A DNA stretch of 64,000 nt from the NCBI RefSeq assembly GCF_019492185.1, contig NZ_JAICCF010000001.1, positions 1,798,001 to 1,862,000 of the forward strand, given 5' to 3'. The position numbers and the translations under genes are program-made. The stretch's first letter is position 1. Every line of letters starts with the position of its first letter. Source of the DNA: Chitinophaga rhizophila (lineage in GTDB: Bacteria > Bacteroidota > Bacteroidia > Chitinophagales > Chitinophagaceae). Positions 53,429-61,836 of this stretch are shown here, piece after piece. The notes under the pieces were generated by a model. The model did not search any database. It was not told where the DNA came from and worked only from the letters and a program-made list of their open reading frames with translations.

Positions 53429-55756
53429 TTACTTTCTTGCCCGCTGCATCGGGTTGCTACCGGTGGAAGCTCCACGGATACCTTGTGACTGACGGAACAT
53501 CTCAAAACGGGACGGCGCAGCTACACGCGGCCAGCTATTATTGCTTTCGTCAATATCAGCAGTTTCACGCAATGGATCCAGTTTGATGCTGGCTACTTCT
53601 TTATCCTTGGCGAATACCTTGGTCACTTTGAACTCGTTTTTACGCCAGATGTAAGCAGAAACACGGTCAGTTTCTTTTGTACCATCGGTGAACGTCCACT
53701 CTACAATCAACGGCATTACCAGACCACCTACGTTAGAGAAAGACAATTCGTAGAAGTTCTTTTTGCTTTCATACAGTCGTTTTTCTGCCGGTGACAAACC
53801 TGCTGTGAATGCATCATATGCAGCTTTATCTTCCGGTGTTACTTCAAAACGGTTCCATTTAACGTAGAAGTCCTGCAGACTGGTGTCTTTATCCACTTCA
53901 AACGTCATACCTGCTGCTTTGTTACGCGCCCGGGAGATATGGTCAGCGCTGCGCTCATACTTAGCTTTAGCTTCTCCCTTGCTGATCTGAGGATCTTTTG
54001 TATCGAGGCGGTACCATCTGACACTGTCCAGAGAAATATCAACAGGTTCTGTCCCAAAGAACCATCCACGCCAGAACCAGTCGAGATCAACGGCAGATGC
54101 ATCTTCCATTGTACGGAAGAAATCAGCCGGCGTAGGATGCTTGAATGCCCATCTGCGTGCGTATTCTCTGAATGCGAAATCAAACAGTTCGCGTCCCATT
54201 ACGGTCTCGCGCAGGATGTTCAAAGCGGTTGCTGGTTTAGAATATGCATTCGGACCAAACTGGATAATGTTCTCTGAATTGACCATTATCGGCTCCAGCT
54301 GATCTTTCGGCATCTTCATATAGTCAGTGATCTTGTAGGCAGGACCGCGGTTGGAAGGGAAGTTATTGTCCCACTCCTGTTCTGTAAGGAACTGGCAGAA
54401 GGTGTTCAGCCCCTCATCCATCCAGGACCATTGGCGCTCGTCAGAGTTAACGATCATTGGGAAGAAGTTGTGGCCTACTTCGTGGATGATTACTCCGATC
54501 ATACCATTTTTGGTAGATTCAGAGTAGGTACCGTCTTTTTCTGCACGGCCATGGTTGAAGCAGATCATCGGATATTCCATACCATTAGCCGCTTCTACGG
54601 AGATGGCTACAGGGTAAGGATATGGGATAGTATGTTTCGAATAGGTTTTAACGGTGTGTGCGACTACTTTGGTAGAGTAACGATTGTACAGCGGATAGGC
54701 TTCCGGACCATAATAAGACATGGCCATTACCTTTTTGCCTTCGACGTTGGTAGCCATGGCATCCCATACCAGACGGCGGGAAGATACCAGGGCAAAGTCA
54801 CGTACATTCTCAGCCTCATATACCCATGTTTTGCGGGCAGTTGCATGGCCGGCCAGTGACTTATTAGCTTCATCCAGCGTTACTACTTCCAGCGGCTGCT
54901 TGGCAGTCTGCGCCTGCTGCCAGCGCTGAAACTGTGCCGGCGTAAGTACTTCCTTATAGTTCTGACATTCGCCGGTTGCACCAACAATGTGGTCAGCAGG
55001 TACGTTCATACGTACGCGGAAATTACCAAAGGTTAATGCGAACTCGCCACGACCGGTGAACTGCTTGTTCTGCCAGCCCTGGAAGTCAGAGTAAACAGCC
55101 AGACGGGGGTACCACTGCGCTATTGTATACAGGTAGTTTTTATCTTCAGGGAAGTATTCATAACCACCACGGCCGCCCTGCACCATACGGTCAGAGATAT
55201 TATACCACCACTCTACCTTGAAACGGATCTTCTGGCCTGGCTGTAGGGCCTGCGGCAGATCAATACGCATCATGGTCTGGTTGATGGTATAAGGTATTGC
55301 CTTACCATTTTCATCTGTCAGCTTAACAATATTTACCCCAAATTCTTTACTGCCAGGGTTACCCAGCAGCCCATTCACAGCACGCATGCTCATCCTTTCA
55401 GACATGGTGGTGATGTCAAAGCTGTTATTATCGCTTTTCAGATCATGCTCGTTTTCATCCAGCTGCAGCCAGATGTACGTCAAGGGATCCGGAGAGTTAT
55501 TGTAATAAGTAACAGTTTCTGCACCGGTGAGCTTCTGCTGCTCATCATCCAGTGTGGCAGAAATGTCGTAGTCAGCACGTTGCTGCCAGTACTTAGGTCC
55601 GGGCGCTCCGGAGGCAGAGCGATACATATTCGGATCAGCGATCATGGTACCAAGTTGTTCAAAGCGGTTACCATGATTAGATCCCGGATTCTGTGCCTGC
55701 GCAAGTGCCGTTATGAAGGACAAGGCTAGTGCAAGTCGGAAGGATTTCTTTCTCAT
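53429..55756 (-). CDS. Secreted M1-family zinc metallopeptidase
   Basis: 775-aa exported aminopeptidase-like enzyme. ATG 55756 opens the signal peptide (MRKKSFRLALALSFITALAQA); the upstream ATG at 55762 adds two residues. The exopeptidase-type motif is ANGMEYPMICF (in place of GAMEN), and the zinc site is HEVGH (about 425-429) with the third ligand in WMDEGLNTF, Glu 19 residues after the second His, as in the M1 family. A long C-terminal part (about 560-775) of beta strands and helices follows. Bacteroidota often carry it beside HupE and DUF6702 genes, as here. Substrate unknown; probably peptide scavenging in the periplasm or at the surface. Confidence 0.92.
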   Translation of the reverse strand: MRKKSFRLALALSFITALAQAQNPGSNHGNRFEQLGTMIADPNMYRSASGAPGPKYWQQRADYDISATLDDEQQKLTGAETVTYYNNSPDPLTYIWLQLDENEHDLKSDNNSFDITTMSERMSMRAVNGLLGNPGSKEFGVNIVKLTDENGKAIPYTINQTMMRIDLPQALQPGQKIRFKVEWWYNISDRMVQGGRGGYEYFPEDKNYLYTIAQWYPRLAVYSDFQGWQNKQFTGRGEFALTFGNFRVRMNVPADHIVGATGECQNYKEVLTPAQFQRWQQAQTAKQPLEVVTLDEANKSLAGHATARKTWVYEAENVRDFALVSSRRLVWDAMATNVEGKKVMAMSYYGPEAYPLYNRYSTKVVAHTVKTYSKHTIPYPYPVAISVEAANGMEYPMICFNHGRAEKDGTYSESTKNGMIGVIIHEVGHNFFPMIVNSDERQWSWMDEGLNTFCQFLTEQEWDNNFPSNRGPAYKITDYMKMPKDQLEPIMVNSENIIQFGPNAYSKPATALNILRETVMGRELFDFAFREYARRWAFKHPTPADFFRTMEDASAVDLDWFWRGWFFGTEPVDISLDSVRWYRLDTKDPQISKGEAKAKYERSADHISRARNKAAGMTFEVDKDTSLQDFYVKWNRFEVTPEDKAAYDAFTAGLSPAEKRLYESKKNFYELSFSNVGGLVMPLIVEWTFTDGTKETDRVSAYIWRKNEFKVTKVFAKDKEVASIKLDPLRETADIDESNNSWPRVAAPSRFEMFRQSQGIRGASTGSNPMQRARK

Positions 55757-55800
55757 AAACAAAATCTATATTTCAAAGGTCGCAGCTGGTTGAATACTGC

Positions 55801-56391
55801 TTACTTAACCATTAATTCTTTAAAGCGCTCAGCAGCCATCAGGAATGCTATACCGAAAATAGCAGAAGAAAGGAACATATTCCAGTCCCGCTGTTTTACA
55901 CGGGTAACATTAACAATGATTCCTGCCAGCAGCATGACACCTGTAACGATCATTATCTGGCCGAACTCCAGACCCAGGTTGAAGGCCAGCAAGGGTTTAA
56001 CAACATTGGTCTGTGTGCCCAGCAGACTTTTAAGGTATCCTGAGAAGCCCATTCCATGGATCAGGCCGAAAAACCCTGCAAAGAAGTAGTTCAGCTGCAC
56101 TTTACCCGGAACAGTCTGCTTCCTGATAATATTGAAGAATGCGGTGATAAAAATAGTAACCGGTATCAGAAATTCGATAAGACTACTACTGATATGCACC
56201 ACGTTTGTTACGCTCAATGCCAGGGTGATAGAATGACCGATGGTAAAAGCCGTGATCAGCACCAGTACTTGCCGCCAGTCTTTGAGCAGATAGATAGCGC
56301 ATAAAGCCGCGATAAACAGAATATGATCTATGCCTTCCCAATCCACGATATGCTGCCATCCCATTTCAAAGTACATCACAAACTCATTCAT
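55801..56391 (-). CDS. HupE/UreJ-family membrane protein
   Basis: 196-aa membrane protein with six predicted helices. GIDHILFIAAL at the start and HGMGFSGYL in the middle are the His-containing motifs of HupE/UreJ metal permeases, and LGLEFGQIMIV is in the fifth helix. HupE homologues are linked to nickel or cobalt uptake, but Bacteroidota members in this setting have no proven metal. It is the first gene of a two-gene unit with the M1 peptidase (38 bp apart) and diverges from the DUF6702 gene. Confidence 0.88.
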   Translation of the reverse strand: MNEFVMYFEMGWQHIVDWEGIDHILFIAALCAIYLLKDWRQVLVLITAFTIGHSITLALSVTNVVHISSSLIEFLIPVTIFITAFFNIIRKQTVPGKVQLNYFFAGFFGLIHGMGFSGYLKSLLGTQTNVVKPLLAFNLGLEFGQIMIVTGVMLLAGIIVNVTRVKQRDWNMFLSSAIFGIAFLMAAERFKELMVK

Positions 56392-56396
56392 TACCC

Positions 56397-56404
56397 TATA
56401 TTTG
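56397..56404 (+). promoter_or_regulatory. -7 box (TATATTTG) of the DUF6702 gene
   Basis: TATATTTG matches TAnnTTTG on the plus strand, 57 nt before the GTG start. A -33 element is not clear. Confidence 0.5.
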
Positions 56405-56461
56405 TTGCTAGTTTCAGTAATTATACAAAGCTCAGTTTAATATTTAAAATTTTTTAGGCAA

Positions 56462-56947
56462 GTGGGGGTATTATTATATAAATGGTTAGTGACCGCATGG
56501 CTGGCATGGCACCCTTTTTATGTAAGCGTTACAGAAATTGTGCATAACAAGGCTAGTAATGAACTGGAAATCAGTTGCCGGATCTTTGCGGATGATCTGG
56601 AGAATGCCTTGAAGAAGCAATCCAAAGGCCCCCTGGATATTATCCATCCTGCCAACAGGGCGGCTACTGACAGCCTGATAGCGGGTTACCTGCGTAAACA
56701 CCTTTTTATTACTGCAGATGGCAAACCGGTACGCCTGCAATATCTTGGCTATAAGATTGAAGAAGAGGCAGCCTGGTGCTTCCTGTCCGCAGAGAAGATC
56801 CTCCCTTTCCGGAAAGCGCACGTCCGTAATGACATCCTGTATGAAAATCATCCTAATCAGATTAACATGATTCATATTATCCTGAACGGGATAAGAAAGA
56901 GTACTAAACTGGACAATCCGGAAGCAGCGGCAGACTTCTCCTTCTGA
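56462..56947 (+). CDS. DUF6702 family secreted protein
   Basis: 161-aa protein of unknown function. The N terminus (MGVLLYKWLVTAWLAWHPFYVS) is hydrophobic and probably a signal; HPFYVSVTEI, ELEISCRIFADDLE and the Tyr/Leu-rich YLGYKIEEEAAWCF are the family's conserved blocks. The start codon is GTG at 56462; no in-frame ATG lies between it and the upstream stop. It is divergent from hupE and regularly found with hupE and the M1 peptidase gene. Its stop codon abuts the stop codon of the converging ligase gene. Confidence 0.8.
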   Translation: MGVLLYKWLVTAWLAWHPFYVSVTEIVHNKASNELEISCRIFADDLENALKKQSKGPLDIIHPANRAATDSLIAGYLRKHLFITADGKPVRLQYLGYKIEEEAAWCFLSAEKILPFRKAHVRNDILYENHPNQINMIHIILNGIRKSTKLDNPEAAADFSF

Positions 56948-58237
56948 TTATCGCCTGTCGAGGAATTTAATTGGTTTCCTGCTGCCCTCAGGGAACTGCA
57001 TCTTCATGACGTCAGCCTGTGAACAGTAACGTACCTGTGGTATAACACGCAGTTTTGCCTGTAGATAGGAACGGATCTTTCTGTCAATATCTTCTGTTTC
57101 TGCAATCGGCCAGAGATGCAGCAGTATCTCGTCAGTACCTATTTCATTGGAGAATACTTCCACTACGAACTCTTTCACTTCCTCCATATCATTGAGCAGA
57201 TCAAACAGCGCAGGCGGATAAAGGGTAGTACCTTTATACTTGATCATCTGCTTGCGGCGCCCGATTACAGGAGACAGGCGCATGGTATGCCTGCCACAGG
57301 TGCATGGTTCTTCATAATACCGGCAGATGTCGCCTGTTTTATAACGCAGGAGCGGCATGCCTTCCACACCTAACGTGGTGATGGTGACTTCCCCATCCTG
57401 CCCCGGACCTACGGGTTGATTGTTATCATCGAGTAACTCTACATATAACAGCTCCGGATGATGGTGCCCTCCATGTCCGGCAGTACATTCTGTAAAGGCA
57501 GTCTGCATCTCGGTGGAGGCGTAGGTAGAATATAGTTTGATATCCCATTGCTCAGTGATCTTTTTACCCAGCACATTCAAAGAGAAATCCACATTACGGA
57601 TGTTTTCACCGATGCATACCGCACTCTTTACAGAGGATGCATTGATATCGATATTATGTTCTTTGGCGAAAGCGATCAGCTTCACAATAAAAGACGGTAC
57701 TGCCACAATGGTAGTAGGTTGTATACGGCGGATGTTTTCCCATTGCAGGGAGGGAACGCCCGGCCCAACGCGTAATACGCCGGCTCCTAGTTTACGGATG
57801 CCGTTATAATAGGCCATACCGGCCATAAACTGACGGTCCAGCGTCAGCATCAGCTGGTAGATATCGCTGTCAGTGCCGCCGGCACAGCAGAAAGAGATGT
57901 ATTCATTATAGCTTAGGCGTTCCTGATCTTTCTGTGTCAGTGCAATGATCACAGGATTACCCAGTGTGCCCGAGGTAGTTGTATATTCAGCAATTTTACC
58001 CTTATCCACACATAAAAAATCCCAGTTCTGCTGTTGCAGATGTTCTTTAGTTACCGGTGGAATGAGCCAGAGATCGTTCAGGGATTTAACGGTGGAAGGT
58101 TGTATACCATGCTGCGCAAACCATTCTCTGTAAAAAGGAGAAAACTGGCGCAGGTATCCCAGCAGGTGTAGTACTTCTTTCTCCTGAAACTTCCTGATGG
58201 CTGCGGCCGGTTGCAGTTCTATGTCGGGTATATACAT
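56948..58237 (-). CDS. Phenylacetate-CoA ligase-like adenylate-forming enzyme (pigment cluster)
   Basis: 429-aa AMP-binding enzyme of the PaaK group. Motifs: YTTTSGTLGNPV (P-loop-like, about 84-95), YASTEMQTAF (about 239-248), LLRYKTGDICRYYEEPCTCGR (about 294-314, with a Cys pair) and the C-terminal lid GRRKQMIKYKGTTLYPPALF. It activates an aromatic or fatty acid as acyl-AMP and transfers it to CoA or to an acyl carrier protein. It is the last gene of a five-gene minus-strand run with AcpS, a C45-type hydrolase, an FAD oxidoreductase and an MMPL fusion, the composition of flexirubin/aryl-polyene loci. The first steps of that pathway would lie outside the window. Confidence 0.85.
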   Translation of the reverse strand: MYIPDIELQPAAAIRKFQEKEVLHLLGYLRQFSPFYREWFAQHGIQPSTVKSLNDLWLIPPVTKEHLQQQNWDFLCVDKGKIAEYTTTSGTLGNPVIIALTQKDQERLSYNEYISFCCAGGTDSDIYQLMLTLDRQFMAGMAYYNGIRKLGAGVLRVGPGVPSLQWENIRRIQPTTIVAVPSFIVKLIAFAKEHNIDINASSVKSAVCIGENIRNVDFSLNVLGKKITEQWDIKLYSTYASTEMQTAFTECTAGHGGHHHPELLYVELLDDNNQPVGPGQDGEVTITTLGVEGMPLLRYKTGDICRYYEEPCTCGRHTMRLSPVIGRRKQMIKYKGTTLYPPALFDLLNDMEEVKEFVVEVFSNEIGTDEILLHLWPIAETEDIDRKIRSYLQAKLRVIPQVRYCSQADVMKMQFPEGSRKPIKFLDRR

Positions 58238-58249
58238 GGTAGTAGGTTT

Positions 58250-58627
58250 TCAGACCTCTATGAGCACCATAGCGACAGCGGTTGCTTTCACATGGGATAG
58301 AGAGACATGTATCTGTTTAATCTGTATTTGTTTATAACTGTCAGCAGCATGCTCTGTAAGCTGCAATGAAGGTTTGCCTGTTTCACTGTTTACCACCTCA
58401 ATTTCGTTGAAGTGTACATCTCCATGTCCGAAGCCGGTACCTATAGCTTTCAGGAAAGCCTCTTTTGCAGCAAAACGGGCAGCGTAATGCTGTGCAGGAT
58501 GTACCTGTTGCTCGCAATAGGCAATCTCTTTCCCGGTAAATACCAGGTCGCGGAATCCCTTCCCCTTCTGGATTTTAGCCGCTATACGGTCTACTTCAAC
58601 AATATCGGTACCTATTCCGTATATCAT
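58250..58627 (-). CDS. acpS: Holo-[acyl-carrier-protein] synthase
   Basis: 125-aa 4'-phosphopantetheinyl transferase that activates acyl carrier proteins from CoA. GTDIVEVDR (about 6-14) and RFAAKEAFLKA (about 51-61) are the metal and CoA-binding motifs. It lies 12 bp upstream of the ligase and 2 bp downstream of the C45-type gene. Its presence in a pigment operon suggests a carrier protein dedicated to that pathway, although it could also serve fatty acid synthesis. Confidence 0.93.
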   Translation of the reverse strand: MIYGIGTDIVEVDRIAAKIQKGKGFRDLVFTGKEIAYCEQQVHPAQHYAARFAAKEAFLKAIGTGFGHGDVHFNEIEVVNSETGKPSLQLTEHAADSYKQIQIKQIHVSLSHVKATAVAMVLIEV

Positions 58628-58629
58628 AC

Positions 58630-60318
58630 TTAATGGGTTTCAGCGCACTTTTCAAGCTGTGTGCGGATATGTTCTTCCTCTGCTTTGGTAGCTATGACCT
58701 TGGTCAAAGCCGTATTATAATAGGCGGCGGCAGTGCCGTATTGCTTTCTTTTAAAGGAATAGTCGCCGGCCAGTACATAAGCATGATAATACTCAGGATT
58801 AAGCCTGATCAGCTGTTTTACATCAGCGTCTTTGCCGTCCATGATATCAGTTTTGATCTTGCGGAAGGCGGCGAATGACTGGTAATCCTGTGTTTGCAGG
58901 AACGGATCAGCAGCGATAGTCTGCGTAGTATCCTGTATCTCATGATTGTACTGCAACCCTTTCATACTGAATACACTATCGAGGTTGTAAGCTACAAATT
59001 TACCTAACTGCCAGGGGGCAGTAGACACCCAGACCATCTTCTTCTTAGGCTCAAATACCACAGCGTGATGAGCGATAAACTGGTTAATGGCCCGCTCGTT
59101 GCCCATACCGATATTCTGTCCGTGCATACCAAAACGGTCACGGAGAATGTCTACCGTTTGTTGTACCGTATTCGGACCTTTCTTCTTCAGTAATTCGGAT
59201 AAGCGGTTGAAGCGATAGCCTGAAGCAGTTGCATCCCGCTGTTCGACGTTCTGATCTTCTTTACCCAGTAGATCTCCCTGGAAGTGGTTGGTACAGGTAA
59301 TGAACTGATTTTTAGGATCGTAGATATCTATCTTTTCAGGCGTTTTCTCGATAATTGCAGCGCGGTTATCTTCGGCAGAGCCGACCAGGAAAGATTCAGA
59401 GACAAACATCTTGTGCTTGTTAGCTATCTGCCATGCCTCGTCAATATTGCGGGCATATTGCAGGATCTCTCTGGCTACCAGGGATACAGGTGTTGCAGAA
59501 CCGGTTGGTATATCGCTCTTATCTGCATTGATAGTCACCGTCAGTCCTTTTTCATTCATTCCGGATGCTACACCGGTAAAACCGGCCCAGGTGACCATCA
59601 TAAAGCGGTATCCTTTCTCCGGACGGTAAAATGCAACGATTTTTTCTTCTGCGAATTTGTCGCCTACATAGAAGTCGAAGTTACGGCCGATGATCAGGTT
59701 ACTATCCGCAGAAGCGCCATCCCAGGTACCGAAAGAGGTACAGGCTACCAGCGCCATATTCTGCAAGGCATGTCCAATGTCATGGGCAGCATGATAATTG
59801 AGGATACGCTCATAATTACTACCGATAAAGTCATACTTATCAGAAGCAGAAAAAGAGATACCGTAAATTTCTTCTTTATTTTCTTCAGCAATATTGTCAG
59901 CCAGGTTTCTGTTAAAGAAACCGACAAAGTAGCGCAGGAATTTCAGGTAGGACTGAGAGGGGATCATTTTCTTGATCTGATCAGTAAAGTGGTCTTCCTG
60001 GCGTTTTACCAGTTCTGCTGTCAGTTTTCCCTCTACTACGCCTCTTTCAAAGGGCTTTCCTTCAACATACAGTTCATATAGTCCGCTTTCGCTTTTCCGG
60101 AACCAGCTGTTACCAAGCGTGTAGCTGGTACTGTCCAGTGGTTTACGTTGCCATTGCAGGGAAGATTTATCAGCTATCTCTGGTGGTTTTATGTGTGAGA
60201 CACTCATCACATACACCACGAGTATAACCAGCAGTAACATAATGGCCCCTATAACATACAACAGCGCCCTTCCCAGTTTACGCCATCCGCTCCGTCTTTT
60301 TCCCTTATACAATGACAT
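58630..60318 (-). CDS. C45-family autoproteolytic acyltransferase/hydrolase, membrane-anchored
   Basis: 562-aa Ntn-hydrolase. One N-terminal transmembrane helix (about 18-40) places the rest in the periplasm. The predicted nucleophile is C193 in LVACTSFGTW, exposed by self-cleavage in this family, followed by IIGRNFDF; GVASGMNEKGLTVT and TCTNHF are other typical blocks. A helical tail (about 460-562, TPR-like) is added. Family members cut or form amide and ester bonds with acyl groups. In a pigment operon it could trim or attach the acyl chain in the envelope. Neighbours are AcpS and the oxidoreductase at 2 bp and 12 bp. Confidence 0.82.
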   Translation of the reverse strand: MSLYKGKRRSGWRKLGRALLYVIGAIMLLLVILVVYVMSVSHIKPPEIADKSSLQWQRKPLDSTSYTLGNSWFRKSESGLYELYVEGKPFERGVVEGKLTAELVKRQEDHFTDQIKKMIPSQSYLKFLRYFVGFFNRNLADNIAEENKEEIYGISFSASDKYDFIGSNYERILNYHAAHDIGHALQNMALVACTSFGTWDGASADSNLIIGRNFDFYVGDKFAEEKIVAFYRPEKGYRFMMVTWAGFTGVASGMNEKGLTVTINADKSDIPTGSATPVSLVAREILQYARNIDEAWQIANKHKMFVSESFLVGSAEDNRAAIIEKTPEKIDIYDPKNQFITCTNHFQGDLLGKEDQNVEQRDATASGYRFNRLSELLKKKGPNTVQQTVDILRDRFGMHGQNIGMGNERAINQFIAHHAVVFEPKKKMVWVSTAPWQLGKFVAYNLDSVFSMKGLQYNHEIQDTTQTIAADPFLQTQDYQSFAAFRKIKTDIMDGKDADVKQLIRLNPEYYHAYVLAGDYSFKRKQYGTAAAYYNTALTKVIATKAEEEHIRTQLEKCAETH

Positions 60319-60330
60319 CGATCAGTTTAT

Positions 60331-61836
60331 TTATGCCGCATTAATATCATTTATCAGCTTTTCCATGCCCAGCAATACGGAACTTGTCACTATTGCCGTC
60401 ATCGTTACGCCTAAAATCCCATGCAAGTTCAGATTTTGCCCTGTAAGATACAAATTGGGGAGCCTGGTGGCGGCAGATATAACTGTTTTTAACGGATCGT
60501 TGACATCTTTTGCTACCCCATACATGCTGCCTTCCGGCATGGCCAGATAGTCTCTGTAGGTCAGCGGAGTAGACGAATAATAGGCAAGTATGCAATTACG
60601 CAGCCCTGGGAATTGCCTTTCTACAGCGTCCAGTAGCTTTTCTGACCTTTCTTTCTTAAAAGCCTGATAACCAGCGCTCCTTTCATCCGGAAGGGAATCT
60701 GTATTAAATGTATCCTGCCATTCCGCCACATCTTCATACCGCATATAAGTCATAATGGACAGGTTATCAGCATATACTTCCTTACCTGTACAGGCAGAGA
60801 CGAACATCGCATAGGTATTCGGCCAGTTGTCATCGGTATATTTTACGCCATCCCAGGCATTATCTGACAGGTGATGGTAGTAGTTGTAGTTCTGGTACCG
60901 GAAAGTGCCTGGTTTCAGTACTACGTTCAGCATGAATGTACCCAAGGTATTCTCCAGGTTCAGTAACCTGTTGCGATACGCACTACGCAGGCTGACGCTT
61001 TGTGTCATGCGCATGGTAGTTGTCGGGTGCAGTCCTGAGATATAGTGCCTGGCGCTGATCTCTTCCCCATTGCCCAGCACGATATGGTCTACCTTTCCAT
61101 CAAACTCAACGATATGTTTGACTTCTGTGTTCCGGATAATATCGCCACCATTTTCCTTAATGACCTTACTGAGGCTGCGGGCTATCTGGGAGCCACCGTC
61201 AATACACTTCCAGGAGCTTTCGATATAGCTGTGCTGAACCAGCGCATGGACATAGAAAGGGGTTTTCCCCTGCTCCCCGGCATACAACATATTGTTACCA
61301 GCCAGTACATGCCGCAGCCTTTCATTATCTGTTATACTACGTAGAAAATCATAGGTATCCAGCTTCATGACAGCTTCCTTCTCCCGATAATCTCCCATCC
61401 GCAGGTTGAACAGGGGGAACTTATCGCACACATCTTTTATCTTTTCGCAGTAGGCATGTAAAGCGTCTTTTTCTTCGGGGAAGTCTTTCAACAGCTGGCT
61501 GATAAAATTATCATATCCTTGCGCCAGCCGGTATTCCTGGGTTTCATCTCCGAAATGGATACGGTCAAATCCATCCAGATCCAGCCGTTTCAGCTTCATA
61601 CTATCCATTATACCGAGGTAGCGGAACACCTGATTTAACGTCTCTCCCTGTGCCAGTCCGCCGATATAATGCACACCTGAATCAATAATGGCTTTATCTC
61701 TTGCGAAGGTCTGGAGGCAACCGCCTATCTGCCGGTTCTTTTCATAAATACAAACACGGTATCCGTTTTTGCCGAGAATAGCTCCGCACACGAGGCTTCC
61801 CAGCCCGCTTCCGATAATGACTACATCATACTGCAT
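60331..61836 (-). CDS. FAD-dependent oxidoreductase, phytoene dehydrogenase / retinol reductase-like
   Basis: 501-aa flavoprotein. The dinucleotide fold is VIIGSGLGSLVCGAILGKNG (about 6-25) with IYEKNRQIGGCLQTF (about 30-44); LYLTGQNLNLHGILGV near 465-480 is the C-terminal FAD block. Related enzymes saturate or desaturate polyene chains. In flexirubin or aryl-polyene loci this kind of protein acts on the conjugated chain. Its start overlaps the stop of the upstream MMPL fusion gene by 11 nt, so the two are coupled. Confidence 0.88.
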   Translation of the reverse strand: MQYDVVIIGSGLGSLVCGAILGKNGYRVCIYEKNRQIGGCLQTFARDKAIIDSGVHYIGGLAQGETLNQVFRYLGIMDSMKLKRLDLDGFDRIHFGDETQEYRLAQGYDNFISQLLKDFPEEKDALHAYCEKIKDVCDKFPLFNLRMGDYREKEAVMKLDTYDFLRSITDNERLRHVLAGNNMLYAGEQGKTPFYVHALVQHSYIESSWKCIDGGSQIARSLSKVIKENGGDIIRNTEVKHIVEFDGKVDHIVLGNGEEISARHYISGLHPTTTMRMTQSVSLRSAYRNRLLNLENTLGTFMLNVVLKPGTFRYQNYNYYHHLSDNAWDGVKYTDDNWPNTYAMFVSACTGKEVYADNLSIMTYMRYEDVAEWQDTFNTDSLPDERSAGYQAFKKERSEKLLDAVERQFPGLRNCILAYYSSTPLTYRDYLAMPEGSMYGVAKDVNDPLKTVISAATRLPNLYLTGQNLNLHGILGVTMTAIVTSSVLLGMEKLINDINAA

